Shown in pieces: positions 9,085 through 18,077 of a stretch of DNA of 55,258 nucleotides; position 1 is the first letter of the stretch; each line of letters begins with the position of its first letter. The position numbers and the translations under genes are program-made. The notes beneath the pieces are model-generated. The model searched no databases and was not told the origin of the DNA. It saw only the letters and a list, made by a program, of their open reading frames with translations. The stretch spans positions 1 to 55,258 of the forward strand of contig VXLM01000016.1 of the NCBI GenBank assembly GCA_009841605.1, written 5' to 3'. Origin of the DNA: Dehalococcoidia bacterium (GTDB lineage: Bacteria; Chloroflexota; Dehalococcoidia; Lucifugimonadales; VXLM01).

Positions 9085-9879
9085 ATGCTTACGGAGTTCG
9101 ACATATCCGGCAGGACGGTTATCGTAACCGGCGCGGCGCGCGGCATCGGACGCGGCATCGTCGAGGTCCTCGCGGAGGCAGGCGCGAACGTCATGGTGAC
9201 GGCCCTTACCGACCGTTACCTGAAACCTCTGCAGGAACGCATGGCGTCCAGGGGCCTACCCATCGAGATTCTGGTCGCCGACGCCACGGACGGCGCGGAC
9301 TGGCAGCGAACGATTGATACGGCCCTCGATGACTGGGGGCATATCGACGTGCTCATCAACAACTTGGGCGACGCCATCGAGGGATACCTCGTTCCGCCTC
9401 CCGGCTCCGATGACAAAACGCCTTTAACAGAGGAAGAGTGGCGCTCGGTCGTCGACATCAACCTCACCGAGGCATTTCTAGGCTGCCAGGCGATTGCCGA
9501 CCACTTCGTATCGAGGCGCGCGGGCAAGGTCATCAACATCAGCGGCTACGCCGCCCGCAAGGGGAATCCCGGCTTCCTGGCGTACTCGACCGCCAAGGCA
9601 GGTGTGGTGCACCTAACTCAGACGCTCGCCCAAGAGTGGGCTCAGTACGGCGTAACCGTCAACTGCATCGGCCCCGGTTCGTTTCCCGACCCCGAACTTG
9701 CAACCGCTGAGGAGATGAACCAGCGCCAGGCACTGGCGAAGAAGAACGTGCCGCTGGGTCGCGTGGGCGATCCGCGTGAAGTGGGCCTCCTCACCGCTTA
9801 CCTCATATCCGACGCGGCGAACTACATCACGGGCGAGACGATCTACATCGACGGGGGCGCGACGTTCAAGCCGGCATGA
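9085..9879 (+). CDS. Short-chain dehydrogenase/reductase family oxidoreductase
   Basis: A 264-residue classical SDR, an NAD(P)-dependent oxidoreductase. It shows the TGAARGIG nucleotide loop (15-22), an NNLG variant of the NNAG motif (92-95), and the catalytic Ser153, Tyr167 and Lys171 (YSTAK). The C-terminal segment with ITGETIYIDGG is typical of the FabG-like group. The ATG at 9085 is chosen because GGAAGGAG precedes it by 11 bases; an upstream in-frame start at 9037 has no such site. The substrate cannot be read from the sequence, and it is followed by a MITE-like repeat rather than a pathway partner. Confidence 0.88.
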   Translation: MLTEFDISGRTVIVTGAARGIGRGIVEVLAEAGANVMVTALTDRYLKPLQERMASRGLPIEILVADATDGADWQRTIDTALDDWGHIDVLINNLGDAIEGYLVPPPGSDDKTPLTEEEWRSVVDINLTEAFLGCQAIADHFVSRRAGKVINISGYAARKGNPGFLAYSTAKAGVVHLTQTLAQEWAQYGVTVNCIGPGSFPDPELATAEEMNQRQALAKKNVPLGRVGDPREVGLLTAYLISDAANYITGETIYIDGGATFKPA

Positions 9880-9885
9880 CACCCG

Positions 9886-9995
9886 GTAAGTGTTCAGAAT
9901 TGATGAGAGAACCACCCTCCCCCTTGTGGATACCCGCTTTCTCGGGTATGACGGTGGCTGTGTGTCGAGCGCTCTCACGAAGTCTGAACAGTTAC
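9886..9995. mobile_element. MITE-like element, copy 1 (110 bp)
   Basis: The ends are imperfect inverted repeats of about 23 bases (GTAAGTGTTCAGAATTGATG against the complement of the right end, GTAACTGTTCAGACTTCGTG). The interior has a CACCCTCCCCC tract and a short TACCCGCTTTCTCGGGTA hairpin. Similar elements lie at 20933-21027 and 42338-42450. It carries no coding capacity. Confidence 0.7.
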
Positions 9996-10024
9996 AACAC
10001 TCGTGATGGCGTCAGGCGCGCCCG

Positions 10025-10933
10025 TTAAACCACCACGACTCCGTTTTCGAGGGTACCGATACCGTCGATGGTGATCGATATCACGTCGCCCTCTTCGAGC
10101 GTGAAGTCGGGCGGCGGCACGATGGCCGTGCCCGTGAGAACGGTCGTCATGTCCGGCACACTGTTGTGACGCAATAGCCAGTCGGCGAGACTCCGGCACG
10201 TCCTCGCCATCTGCGAGGTCGAGGTCTCACCCGTGAATACCGTCTCGCCGTCACGGTCAATCCGGCAGGTGATCGTCACGTCTTGCGGGTCGATGTCATC
10301 GGCGGGGATAAAGCATGGTCCGATGGCGCACGACCGGTCGTAGAGCTTCGCCTGCGCGAGGTAGAGCGGGTTCTCTCCCTCGATGGCGCGACTGCTCATG
10401 TCGTTGCCGATGGTGTACCCGACTATTTGCCCCTTATATAAGGTAAAGGCGAGTTCCGGCTCCGGCACGTTCCACGGGGAGTCGGCGCGGATACCCACCT
10501 CCTCGAACGGCCCGACGCAGCGATCGGCGGTCGATTTAAAGAACAGTTCGGGGCGCTCGGCCTGATAGACCATCGCGTACACGTCCGGCGTGCTGCTCTC
10601 GCGTCGACGTTCCATCTCGCTTGATTTGTACGTAACTCCCACCGCCCAGACCTCGGGCGGGTCGATTGGTCTATCGAGCAGGTAGTCGCCGTGCTCCCCG
10701 CGAGTGCCCTCAAGCAGTTCGCTGAGATCGACGCTTTCCGGCTCGCCGGCTTCTTCGAGCAGCGCTATCGTGATCTCGTCCATGCCGGCGCCGCTTAATG
10801 ACGCGGCGAGGATGAGGTCGCGAATGTCGGTGACGTCCGGCTTGATGTCGGTGAGAATCGTGACGCGCCCCGGCTTGGCCTCCGCGCCGATCACCGTGTC
10901 GCCGTCCACGTTCGTCATCCGGTAGTACCTCAT
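10025..10933 (-). CDS. Fumarylacetoacetate hydrolase family protein
   Basis: A 302-residue protein with a C-terminal FAH fold. The family uses a divalent metal held by acidic residues; here Glu158, Glu160 (NVPEPE) and Asp178 (TIGNDMSSRAIEGENP) fit those positions. The N-terminal half resembles enzymes that dehydrate 2-keto-3-deoxy sugar acids, so a pentonate dehydratase is one possibility, but substrate assignment is uncertain. The start at 10933 follows AGGGAGAG; a longer frame to 11056 has no ribosome binding site and runs into the pyrG promoter. It is divergent from pyrG. Confidence 0.85.
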   Translation of the reverse strand: MRYYRMTNVDGDTVIGAEAKPGRVTILTDIKPDVTDIRDLILAASLSGAGMDEITIALLEEAGEPESVDLSELLEGTRGEHGDYLLDRPIDPPEVWAVGVTYKSSEMERRRESSTPDVYAMVYQAERPELFFKSTADRCVGPFEEVGIRADSPWNVPEPELAFTLYKGQIVGYTIGNDMSSRAIEGENPLYLAQAKLYDRSCAIGPCFIPADDIDPQDVTITCRIDRDGETVFTGETSTSQMARTCRSLADWLLRHNSVPDMTTVLTGTAIVPPPDFTLEEGDVISITIDGIGTLENGVVVV

Positions 10934-11069
10934 GGAAACTCTCCCTGCGAAATCGTACTTCGATGGCCTCGCACATGATACAGCATCGAGCACTTCACAA
11001 CGGTTGACTGATCCGACCCCGCACATGCAACTGCCGTGAAAATTGCGCTCCGTCACCTTGCCCGTTTAA

Positions 11070-11099
11070 TTGACACGGTCTCCGCATCGGCCATATACT
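11070..11099 (+). promoter_or_regulatory. Strong sigma-70 promoter for pyrG
   Basis: TTGACA (11070-11075) and TATACT (11094-11099) are separated by 18 bases, a near-consensus pair. The transcript would begin near 11106 and carry a leader of about 200 bases. Confidence 0.7.
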
Positions 11100-11105
11100 C
11101 TGTCA

Positions 11106-11305
11106 CGTCGAGGGGGCCAATTAGTGACAACCGGCGAGCACTCGCCCAGCGAACGAAACACCGCGGCGGCATTGATACCGCCCTGTAGTCGTCTCTCCCC
11201 CTCCCTTTCCTCCTTCTCCGCTTATCAAACTGCGTCCTCGTATTCCTTAATCCATGCATGCCGATCGGCCCTCCTTGGACTGAGCGTCGCACGAGCGGAA
11301 CGCCC
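11106..11305 (+). promoter_or_regulatory. pyrG leader with a polypyrimidine tract
   Basis: The untranslated leader contains an almost pure C/T run at about 11189-11218. No Bacillus-type GGGC initiation tract or clear terminator hairpin is seen. Whether it takes part in nucleotide-sensitive control is unknown. Confidence 0.35.
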
Positions 11306-12970
11306 ATGACCAAGTACATCTTCGTGACAGGCGGCGTCGTCAGCTCCGTAGGCAAGGGAATTGCCGTCGCGTCCATCGGACGCATCCTCAAGAGTCGTGG
11401 CGTCACCGTTTCGGTCATCAAGCTCGACCCCTACCTTAATGTAGACCCCGGCACGATGTCGCCCTACCAGCATGGCGAGGTCTTCGTCACGACGGACGGG
11501 AGCGAGACCGACCTTGACCTCGGCCACTACGAGCGATTCATCGACGTGAACCTCACCCGCTCGTCCAACGTCACAGCGGGACAGATATATAAGGACGTGA
11601 TCGCCCGCGAACGGAGGGGCGAGTTCCTGGGCGGCACGATACAGATCGTTCCGCACGTGACCGACGCCATCAAACAGCGCATGTTCGACCTCGCCGAAGA
11701 GAGCAGGGCAGAGGTCATAATCGTCGAAGTGGGCGGAACGGTGGGAGACATCGAGGGTCAGCCGTTCCTCGAGGCCATCCGCCAGATGCGCAACGACGCC
11801 GGCAGGAACAACGTTTTCTATATCCACGTCACCTACCTGCCTCACATTCCCACGACCGGCGAACTCAAGACCAAGCCCACCCAGCACAGCGTCAGGGAAC
11901 TCCGCAGCGACGGCATCCAGCCCGACGCCATCATCTGTCGCAGCGAAGAACCCGTGACCGATGACATCAAGGACAAGATCGCTCTCTTCTGCGACGTGGA
12001 GCGCAAGAGCGTCATCGGCGCCGAGACCGCCTTCTCCGTCTATCAGGTCCCGATGCTTCTGCAGGATGAGGGTCTTGGCGATATCGTTATCGAGGCTCTG
12101 GGCCTATCCGCGACCGAACCGGATATGGCCGACTGGCGCTCCCTCGTCGATTCCATTCTGGAACCAAAGCACAAGATATCCATCGCGCTCGTCGGCAAGT
12201 ACGTCGATCTCCCGGACTCGTACCTCTCCGTCAAGGAAGCGCTCTTCCACGCGGGACTCGCGCATGGGAGCAATATCGAGATCGACTGGGTGGCCGCCGA
12301 AGAGGTCGAGCGCGTCGGTCCCGAACGTCTTCTCCAGTCCGTATCCGGTATCGTCGTTCCCGGAGGGTTCGGTGAGCGTGGAGTAGAAGGAATGATAGAG
12401 ACTGTCCGCTACGCCCGCGAGGAACGAGTACCCTATTTCGGACTCTGTCTCGGAATGCAGGTCATGGTCATCGAGGCCGCCCGCAACCTGCTTGGCAAGC
12501 AAGATGCCAATTCCACGGAGTTCGACGCGAACACGCAGCATCCCGTCATCGACCTCATGCCCGACCAGCGCTCCGTCACCGATATGGGAGGCACCATGCG
12601 TCTAGGCGTCTACCCGTGCAGCCTTGTCCCGGACTCAATCGCCCGGCGGGCATACGGGGTTTCCGTTGTCGATGAGCGTCACCGCCATCGTTTCGAGGTC
12701 AGCAACGCCTATCGGGAGTCATTCGAGGCCGTCGGGTTCTGGCCGACCGGCTTATCACCCGACAACCGGCTCGTCGAGATCATGGAGATCGAGGACCACC
12801 CCTTCATGCTCGGCGTCCAATTTCACCCGGAGTTCCTCTCTCGCCCAAATCGACCGCACCCGCTCTTCCGGGAGTTTATCGACGTGGCTCGGGGCACTCT
12901 CCGTGAGGGAGGCCAGCATATCCTTCCCATCGAGCGTCCTGACCATTCGATTTCTTCTAAAACCCTATAG
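11306..12970 (+). CDS. pyrG: CTP synthase
   Basis: PyrG aminates UTP to CTP using glutamine and ATP. The 554-residue product has the N-terminal amidoligase domain (MTKYIFVTGGVVSSVGKG at the very start) and a C-terminal class I glutaminase domain with nucleophile Cys381 in YFGLCLGMQ and the FHPEF histidine/glutamate motif near the end. The ATG at 11306 is chosen because it begins the invariant family N-terminus. rho follows after 380 bases. Confidence 0.97.
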   Translation: MTKYIFVTGGVVSSVGKGIAVASIGRILKSRGVTVSVIKLDPYLNVDPGTMSPYQHGEVFVTTDGSETDLDLGHYERFIDVNLTRSSNVTAGQIYKDVIARERRGEFLGGTIQIVPHVTDAIKQRMFDLAEESRAEVIIVEVGGTVGDIEGQPFLEAIRQMRNDAGRNNVFYIHVTYLPHIPTTGELKTKPTQHSVRELRSDGIQPDAIICRSEEPVTDDIKDKIALFCDVERKSVIGAETAFSVYQVPMLLQDEGLGDIVIEALGLSATEPDMADWRSLVDSILEPKHKISIALVGKYVDLPDSYLSVKEALFHAGLAHGSNIEIDWVAAEEVERVGPERLLQSVSGIVVPGGFGERGVEGMIETVRYAREERVPYFGLCLGMQVMVIEAARNLLGKQDANSTEFDANTQHPVIDLMPDQRSVTDMGGTMRLGVYPCSLVPDSIARRAYGVSVVDERHRHRFEVSNAYRESFEAVGFWPTGLSPDNRLVEIMEIEDHPFMLGVQFHPEFLSRPNRPHPLFREFIDVARGTLREGGQHILPIERPDHSISSKTL

Positions 12971-13350
12971 ACAACCTGAGCTTGGACGTGATACAGTACA
13001 CATTGCCCCTTTAATGTTCTAACCTCCCCCGCGCCGGCAAGGCCTATTGGGTCTTCCGTTTCGCGAAGGAGTAATCTCCCACCGGAACCGTGTCGAACGT
13101 TGCTCCGGTTCCAAACTAAAGCCGGAGGCCCTCGGCACGAGGCGTTCCTTCTAGCGCGAGATAAGGCACATAGCCGGAGAACCCCATTGTCTCCCCTCCG
13201 CATGGGAGGCGCAAAGAGCCAGCCCCTGCGACACTCATTCCCCCCTTCCCCAGTACTTTAAGGAGTAGAGAGCCGTCCCGCGACCTAAGCCCCGCGCTCG
13301 CTCTTCTTTCAATTCCCGCAGACCACACGCAATTCCCCTCGGAGAACACG
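12971..13350 (+). promoter_or_regulatory. Leader region upstream of rho
   Basis: No gene is seen in these 380 bases. Rho genes often have long leaders where Rho terminates its own transcript (known in E. coli); the C-rich, weakly structured sequence at about 13230-13340 would suit that. No convincing promoter pair was found. Confidence 0.35.
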
Positions 13351-14625
13351 ATGGACATCACCAAGTTCCAAGAAAAGACCGATCAGGAGCTTCTCGAAAT
13401 GGCCCGCGAGCTCGGCCTGTTCGAGAACGGCTCCCGCCCCCGACGCCAGACTCTGCTCAACAGGCTCCTCCAGAACATTGCCGAGCAGAACGGCAGCAAC
13501 CTCCTCGCCAGCGGGATACTTTCCATCACCAACGATGGCTACGGTTTCCTCAAGCCGAAGGGCCGAGCGCCGGGCGTCAACGACGTTTACGTCTCGCAGT
13601 CCCAGATCCGCAGGTTCGGCCTCCGGACAGGGGACGAGGTATCCGGCCAGGTCAGGCCTCCCAAGGACAGCGAACGGTACTTCGGTCTCATCCGGGTAGA
13701 CGACGTTAACGGAATGGACCCCGACACCGCGCGGGGGCGACCTCACTTCGAGAACCTCACTCCCGTCTCCCCTTTCGAACTGGTCAAGCTCGAAAACAAG
13801 CGCACGGAGCTGGCCACTCGCTTCATCGACCTCGTAGCTCCCATCGGCCGTGGACAGCGCGGGCTGATCGTTTCCCCTCCCAAGGCAGGCAAGACCACTA
13901 TCCTCAAGCAGATAGCCAACGGCATGACCGCCAACGCCCCAGACGTTCACCTCATGGTCGCCCTCATCGGCGAACGACCCGAAGAAGTTACCGACATGAT
14001 GCGGTCCGTTAAGGGAGAGGTATACAGTTCAACCTTCGATGAACCTGTCGAGACGCACTGCCAGGTCGCCGAGCTTGTGCTCGATCGCGCCAAGCGGCTC
14101 GTCGAAGCAGGCAAGGATGTGTGCATACTCCTCGACAGCCTCACTCGTCTCACGCGCGCCTACAACCTTGCAGTCCCCTCCAGCGGGCGCACTCTCTCGG
14201 GCGGCATGGACCCCGTCGCTCTCTACCCGCCGCGCAAGTTCTTCGGCGCCGCGCGCAAAGTCGAGCACGGAGGCAGCCTGACCATCCTCGCCGCCTGCCT
14301 CGTCGATACCGGCAGCCGGCTGGACGATGTCGTCTACGAAGAGTTCAAGGGCACGGGCAACATGGAGGTCCACCTCGACCGACGGCTCGCCGAGCGCCGA
14401 GTCTTCCCCGCCATCGACATTCCTCGAAGCGGCACGAGGCGCGAAGAGCTCCTTCTTGACGATGTCACTCTCCGGCAGGTCTGGCTCCTCCGCCGGATGG
14501 TCAGCATGATAACCACCGACGCCAAGCTCTCCTCCGAGGCCACCGAGAAGGTCCGCGAACGTCTCGCCCGCTCCCGCGACAACAGGGAGTTCCTCATGAA
14601 CCTCCAAGGCGCATCGGACGCATAA
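13351..14625 (+). CDS. rho: Transcription termination factor Rho
   Basis: Rho is the hexameric RNA helicase that ends transcription. The 424-residue product has a Rho-N helical domain (about 1-45), a cold-shock RNA-binding domain (about 50-120; [16 protein letters not shown]), and a RecA-like ATPase with P-loop PPKAGKTT (176-183) and Walker [15 protein letters not shown]. The Q/R-loop segments are intact. It opens with ATG at 13351 after GGAGA. No long Asn/Arg-rich insertion is present. Confidence 0.97.
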   Translation: MDITKFQEKTDQELLEMARELGLFENGSRPRRQTLLNRLLQNIAEQNGSNLLASGILSITNDGYGFLKPKGRAPGVNDVYVSQSQIRRFGLRTGDEVSGQVRPPKDSERYFGLIRVDDVNGMDPDTARGRPHFENLTPVSPFELVKLENKRTELATRFIDLVAPIGRGQRGLIVSPPKAGKTTILKQIANGMTANAPDVHLMVALIGERPEEVTDMMRSVKGEVYSSTFDEPVETHCQVAELVLDRAKRLVEAGKDVCILLDSLTRLTRAYNLAVPSSGRTLSGGMDPVALYPPRKFFGAARKVEHGGSLTILAACLVDTGSRLDDVVYEEFKGTGNMEVHLDRRLAERRVFPAIDIPRSGTRREELLLDDVTLRQVWLLRRMVSMITTDAKLSSEATEKVRERLARSRDNREFLMNLQGASDA

Positions 14626-14772
14626 CTCCCCGGTGTTCCCGCTCCGCCATGGAGAAACCGCGCATGACGCTCCCATACCTCTTGCTCCGCCGGAGAAGAG
14701 ACATAGAGAAAGGGCATATTCCCACCCTGCTCCCGGCCGAAAAATCCCTCGCAATCCTACGCCACATTCATA

Positions 14773-14800
14773 TTGACAAGACTGACAAAGGTACTATATA
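14773..14800 (+). promoter_or_regulatory. Strong promoter upstream of the 902-residue surface protein
   Basis: TTGACA (14773-14778) and TATATA (14795-14800) are separated by 16 bases. Another TTGACA lies at 14919-14924 with a weaker TACAAC at 14944. The next gene on this strand starts at 15119, so the transcript would have a leader of about 310 bases. Confidence 0.6.
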
Positions 14801-14806
14801 GTTCCC

Positions 14807-15118
14807 ATAGCTTTCGCAACGTACGGTCAAGGCCGACTGCGTCGCGCACAGCCGATGAGTCGCATCGGGATCCGAAACCCCGAGTGGCGAACGGTGTTGC
14901 GGTGTGCCGAAATACGCCTTGACATGAGAGAAGGCATAGTGTACAACTGCATAAGCCTTGACGAGACCGCAAAGAGAGGTACGCATGGCATCACCAGCCT
15001 CCGCTCCGCGAGCGGGACCAGTACCAGCGGGGAGCCGTGCGCTCCCCTTCATTCGTTTGTCATCAAAACCATTGTGTCCGAAAACTCCGACACTAGCCGA
15101 ACCAAAAGGGGGTAGATA
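14807..15118 (+). other. Long untranslated leader, content unknown
   Basis: About 310 bases lie between the promoter and the surface-protein start. I compared it by eye with the consensus of cyclic-di-GMP riboswitches and found no match. Several short inverted repeats occur (for example GCTCCGCGAGCGGG and GGGGAGCCGTGCGCTCCCC near 15009-15048). An 86-codon open frame here lacks protein-like character. Confidence 0.3.
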
Positions 15119-17827
15119 GTGAAAAGCAAGGCAAGGTTTCTCCCATTCGTACTGACGTTGGCGCTGCTGACGTCATTATTCGTGTTGTCGCAGGCCACTG
15201 CGGCAACCGGTAGCGTGGCTCTTGACAAGAACCACATAAAAGCCCCCGACGGAATGGTGGGCATAACCGTAAGTGACCCGGCCGCCAACGTCGGCATCGT
15301 AAACGAGGAAAGTGCAGGCGCGGGCATGGTGTCCTTCGTGATCCCCGGTCGGACTATAGCGGGCAACGAGGCTGTTCGCTTCCGGACGGCCAGGTCCCCG
15401 ATCCTCTCATCCAGTGCGTACGACCTGACTATGGAAGGGGAGATGGGCGACTCGAATATCGGCGTCGACTACCGCGACGTTGTCCTGAGTCTGGTGTATG
15501 GGCGTTATGAGACGTCGACCGGCGAGTTCATGGATATGACGCCTCCGGACGAGGTCACGGCCGCGTGGGAGGCGCTCACGGCACCTTCGACAGTAGGCGG
15601 CGACGGGCGACACCCGTTCTCGCTCGAAAACCCGCAGGGCGGAGCCTTCATCCTGCGTTCCGCCAATGACGTGGATGTGCCCACCGGCGGCATAATGTTC
15701 ACGGCAACCTACAAGGCACCGGATGCGCAGATGGAGACGGTCAGGATCACGAGCACGCAGGATCCCGCCGGCTTCGACATAAGCGTGATGGAGACCGGCG
15801 CTGACACGGGAGTGTTCACGGGATCGTTCACAACCGCGGACGCCTCCGACCCGGCGACCAACAGCATCGCCGCGATTGCCGGCTCCCTCATTACCGTTAC
15901 GTATGAGGACGCGGGCGGTGACGAGAGCCGCGACCGAGTCGCGGTAGAGAACACGGCGCCGGGCGTTACGCTCATTGCGCCGGACGACGGTTACGCGACG
16001 CAGATACGGGGCGTACGCCTGTCGGCAGAAGTGACCGACACCGAGGCGGGCGTTGTGGAAGGCTCGATTACCTTCCACGTTTCGGGGATGGACGTTGGCA
16101 CCGGCGCGCCTGAGCCGGACGTCACGATCAGCCCGGAAAGCCAGACCAATGTCGCGATCAGTGGTGGATTCAGGTCCGAAGCTCAGCTGCATGGCGTTCC
16201 CTCAGGCGTGACCGAAGTTACATGGCACGTCACCGTCGAGGACGGCGCGGGGAACATGGCTATGAGTGACATGTCGAAGATTCGCATCGACACGCAGGCT
16301 CCGATGCTTGATAGCGCCATCACGGGTCAGCATCTCAGCGATGGCGACATAGTTACGGACGCCTCGGATGCCGATCCCACGTCCGTGCGCGTGGACTTCG
16401 ACGAGGATGTCGACGGCGACTCCCTACAGGCGACGGACTTCCGTGTGAACGACATTGTTCCGGCCGACGTATCATCGTCCGGCAGCAGCGTCTTCCTGAC
16501 GGTTGCCGCGATGGCTTCCGACGCGACGCCGACCGTCAAGGTGGTGGGCGCAGTTGCCGACATCGCCGGGAACGTCACTACCGGCACCCCCGCAGTGACC
16601 GCTGCGGACGGTATCGCCCCGAACCTGACGGTCGAGGTGGACCCGGGTTACGCCAAGTCAGAGGTCGAGATCAGGGTGCGGAGCGATGAGTCCCTGCTTA
16701 CTCTTCCGTCCATATCCATCAGCGACAGTGACGGAAATGACGCCACCGGAGGCCTCTCAAGGCTTACCCTCATAGCTCCCGACCACTACATGGCTACGTA
16801 CAAATCTTCCGACGCGAGCCGCTTCGAAGTCATGGTCAGTGGTAAGGACACGCGTGACAACGAGGCCAGTGTCGGCGACGTGGCGTTCGAGATCGACAAC
16901 GCCCTGCCGATGCCGACCAGCATCACGCTGCCGGGCCATGCCGATCCGATAACCGATCTCTCCGGTTCATACGGAATCACCACGTCGAACCCGTTCATCA
17001 CCATTGAGTGGGACAGCGAGGCTTCCGAGTACGAGGGCGACTCCCACGGAGCAGTGGATGTCACAGGCCTGATGTTCGGCGACTTCGAGGTCAACACCCC
17101 GATGGGCGACGAGGGCGGCGTGAGGAGCGACTGGGGCGACGACAGCCCTGTGGTCTTCAACGTGACGAAGCCGTCTGCGAACCGCCTGCTCATCTCGGCG
17201 CGCAGCCTAGCCATCGGAAAGTACACGATGACCTTCAATGGCTCGGATGAACTCGGCAACGCCCTCGGCGACGCCATATCCATCGACATCGAGGTCAAGG
17301 AGCCCGATCCGTTCTCGATCACTCTCACGCCTGGCTGGAACCTCGTGTCCCTGCCGGCAGAGCCGCAGATGTCCGGCATCAACGACGTGATGGGCGATCA
17401 CGCGGCCAGCATCGTGCTGACCTACGATCCGACCCAGCCTGGCGCATGGCTCTCCGCCTCGCGACCTGGCGCCGGTGAGCCGTTCGCAGGCTCGCTCGAG
17501 AGCATCAACGCTCGCACGGCCTACTGGATCTTCACGGATTCCTTCGACTCGCTGAGCGTACCTGTCACCAGGCCGACCGGTGGTGGAGTGACCCTCCTGC
17601 CGACGGTCAACCTGGTCGCCGGATGGAACCTCCTGCCGGTGCTCGACGTGAGCGGCGGCGCGGCGTTCGGTGACGACGCTTCCAGTGTTGGCAACTACGT
17701 GTCCAACGTCGTGAGGACGTACGCGTACAACGCTTCGAGCGACACGTTCACCCAGCACACCGGTATGCTCCAGGTCGGCCACGGCTACTGGGCCTACCTC
17801 AGCAGCGCCACGGTGCTCGTCCCGTAG
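15119..17827 (+). CDS. Large exported surface protein with Ig-like repeats
   Basis: A 902-residue protein with a signal peptide (basic start, hydrophobic 9-25, cleavage likely near ATA-AT at about 28-30). The body has a run of beta-sandwich-like segments: TGVFTGSFTT, SGADLT-type stretches, and a bacterial Ig-like or cadherin-like pattern such as VRVDFDEDVDGDSLQATDF. The C-terminus holds two related GWNL...YW units (TPGWNLVSLP...TAYWIFTD and VAGWNLLPVL...GHGYWAYLS). Start is a GTG at 15119 after AAAGGGGGT. A strong promoter, a long leader and a dedicated terminator suggest high expression; an S-layer or adhesin role is inference only. Confidence 0.75.
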   Translation: MKSKARFLPFVLTLALLTSLFVLSQATAATGSVALDKNHIKAPDGMVGITVSDPAANVGIVNEESAGAGMVSFVIPGRTIAGNEAVRFRTARSPILSSSAYDLTMEGEMGDSNIGVDYRDVVLSLVYGRYETSTGEFMDMTPPDEVTAAWEALTAPSTVGGDGRHPFSLENPQGGAFILRSANDVDVPTGGIMFTATYKAPDAQMETVRITSTQDPAGFDISVMETGADTGVFTGSFTTADASDPATNSIAAIAGSLITVTYEDAGGDESRDRVAVENTAPGVTLIAPDDGYATQIRGVRLSAEVTDTEAGVVEGSITFHVSGMDVGTGAPEPDVTISPESQTNVAISGGFRSEAQLHGVPSGVTEVTWHVTVEDGAGNMAMSDMSKIRIDTQAPMLDSAITGQHLSDGDIVTDASDADPTSVRVDFDEDVDGDSLQATDFRVNDIVPADVSSSGSSVFLTVAAMASDATPTVKVVGAVADIAGNVTTGTPAVTAADGIAPNLTVEVDPGYAKSEVEIRVRSDESLLTLPSISISDSDGNDATGGLSRLTLIAPDHYMATYKSSDASRFEVMVSGKDTRDNEASVGDVAFEIDNALPMPTSITLPGHADPITDLSGSYGITTSNPFITIEWDSEASEYEGDSHGAVDVTGLMFGDFEVNTPMGDEGGVRSDWGDDSPVVFNVTKPSANRLLISARSLAIGKYTMTFNGSDELGNALGDAISIDIEVKEPDPFSITLTPGWNLVSLPAEPQMSGINDVMGDHAASIVLTYDPTQPGAWLSASRPGAGEPFAGSLESINARTAYWIFTDSFDSLSVPVTRPTGGGVTLLPTVNLVAGWNLLPVLDVSGGAAFGDDASSVGNYVSNVVRTYAYNASSDTFTQHTGMLQVGHGYWAYLSSATVLVP

Positions 17828-17873
17828 CGAGAACCGCACAATCGGGTTAGGATAGGAAAACCGAATGAAGGGG

Positions 17874-17914
17874 GCCTCCCTCCTCTGATACAATGAGGAG
17901 GGAGGCTCTTTGTT
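17874..17914 (+). terminator. Intrinsic terminator after the surface protein
   Basis: A perfect 12-bp stem (17874-17885 with 17895-17906) around a nine-base loop is followed by TCTTTGTT. Confidence 0.85.
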
Positions 17915-18077
17915 GAAGGGCATTTTGCATAAGCCCCTACAAGTCCCGCCGAGGCGGGAATCACTGGAACTCAACTCCAAGCGGGGTTCGTACTTGGTCC
18001 CGTTCACTCAGACCCTGTAAAAGGGCCGAACGACTCAAGACCTTAGGACCTAGAACCCAACACCCAGCGCCCCACCT

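Noticed and set aside
9886-9995. Intrinsic terminator between the SDR and FAH genes
   Set aside because: The inverted repeats are far apart and shared with two other loci, fitting a MITE-like element better.
14807-15118. Cyclic-di-GMP or other known riboswitch
   Set aside because: No match by eye to the conserved cores; left as an unexplained leader.
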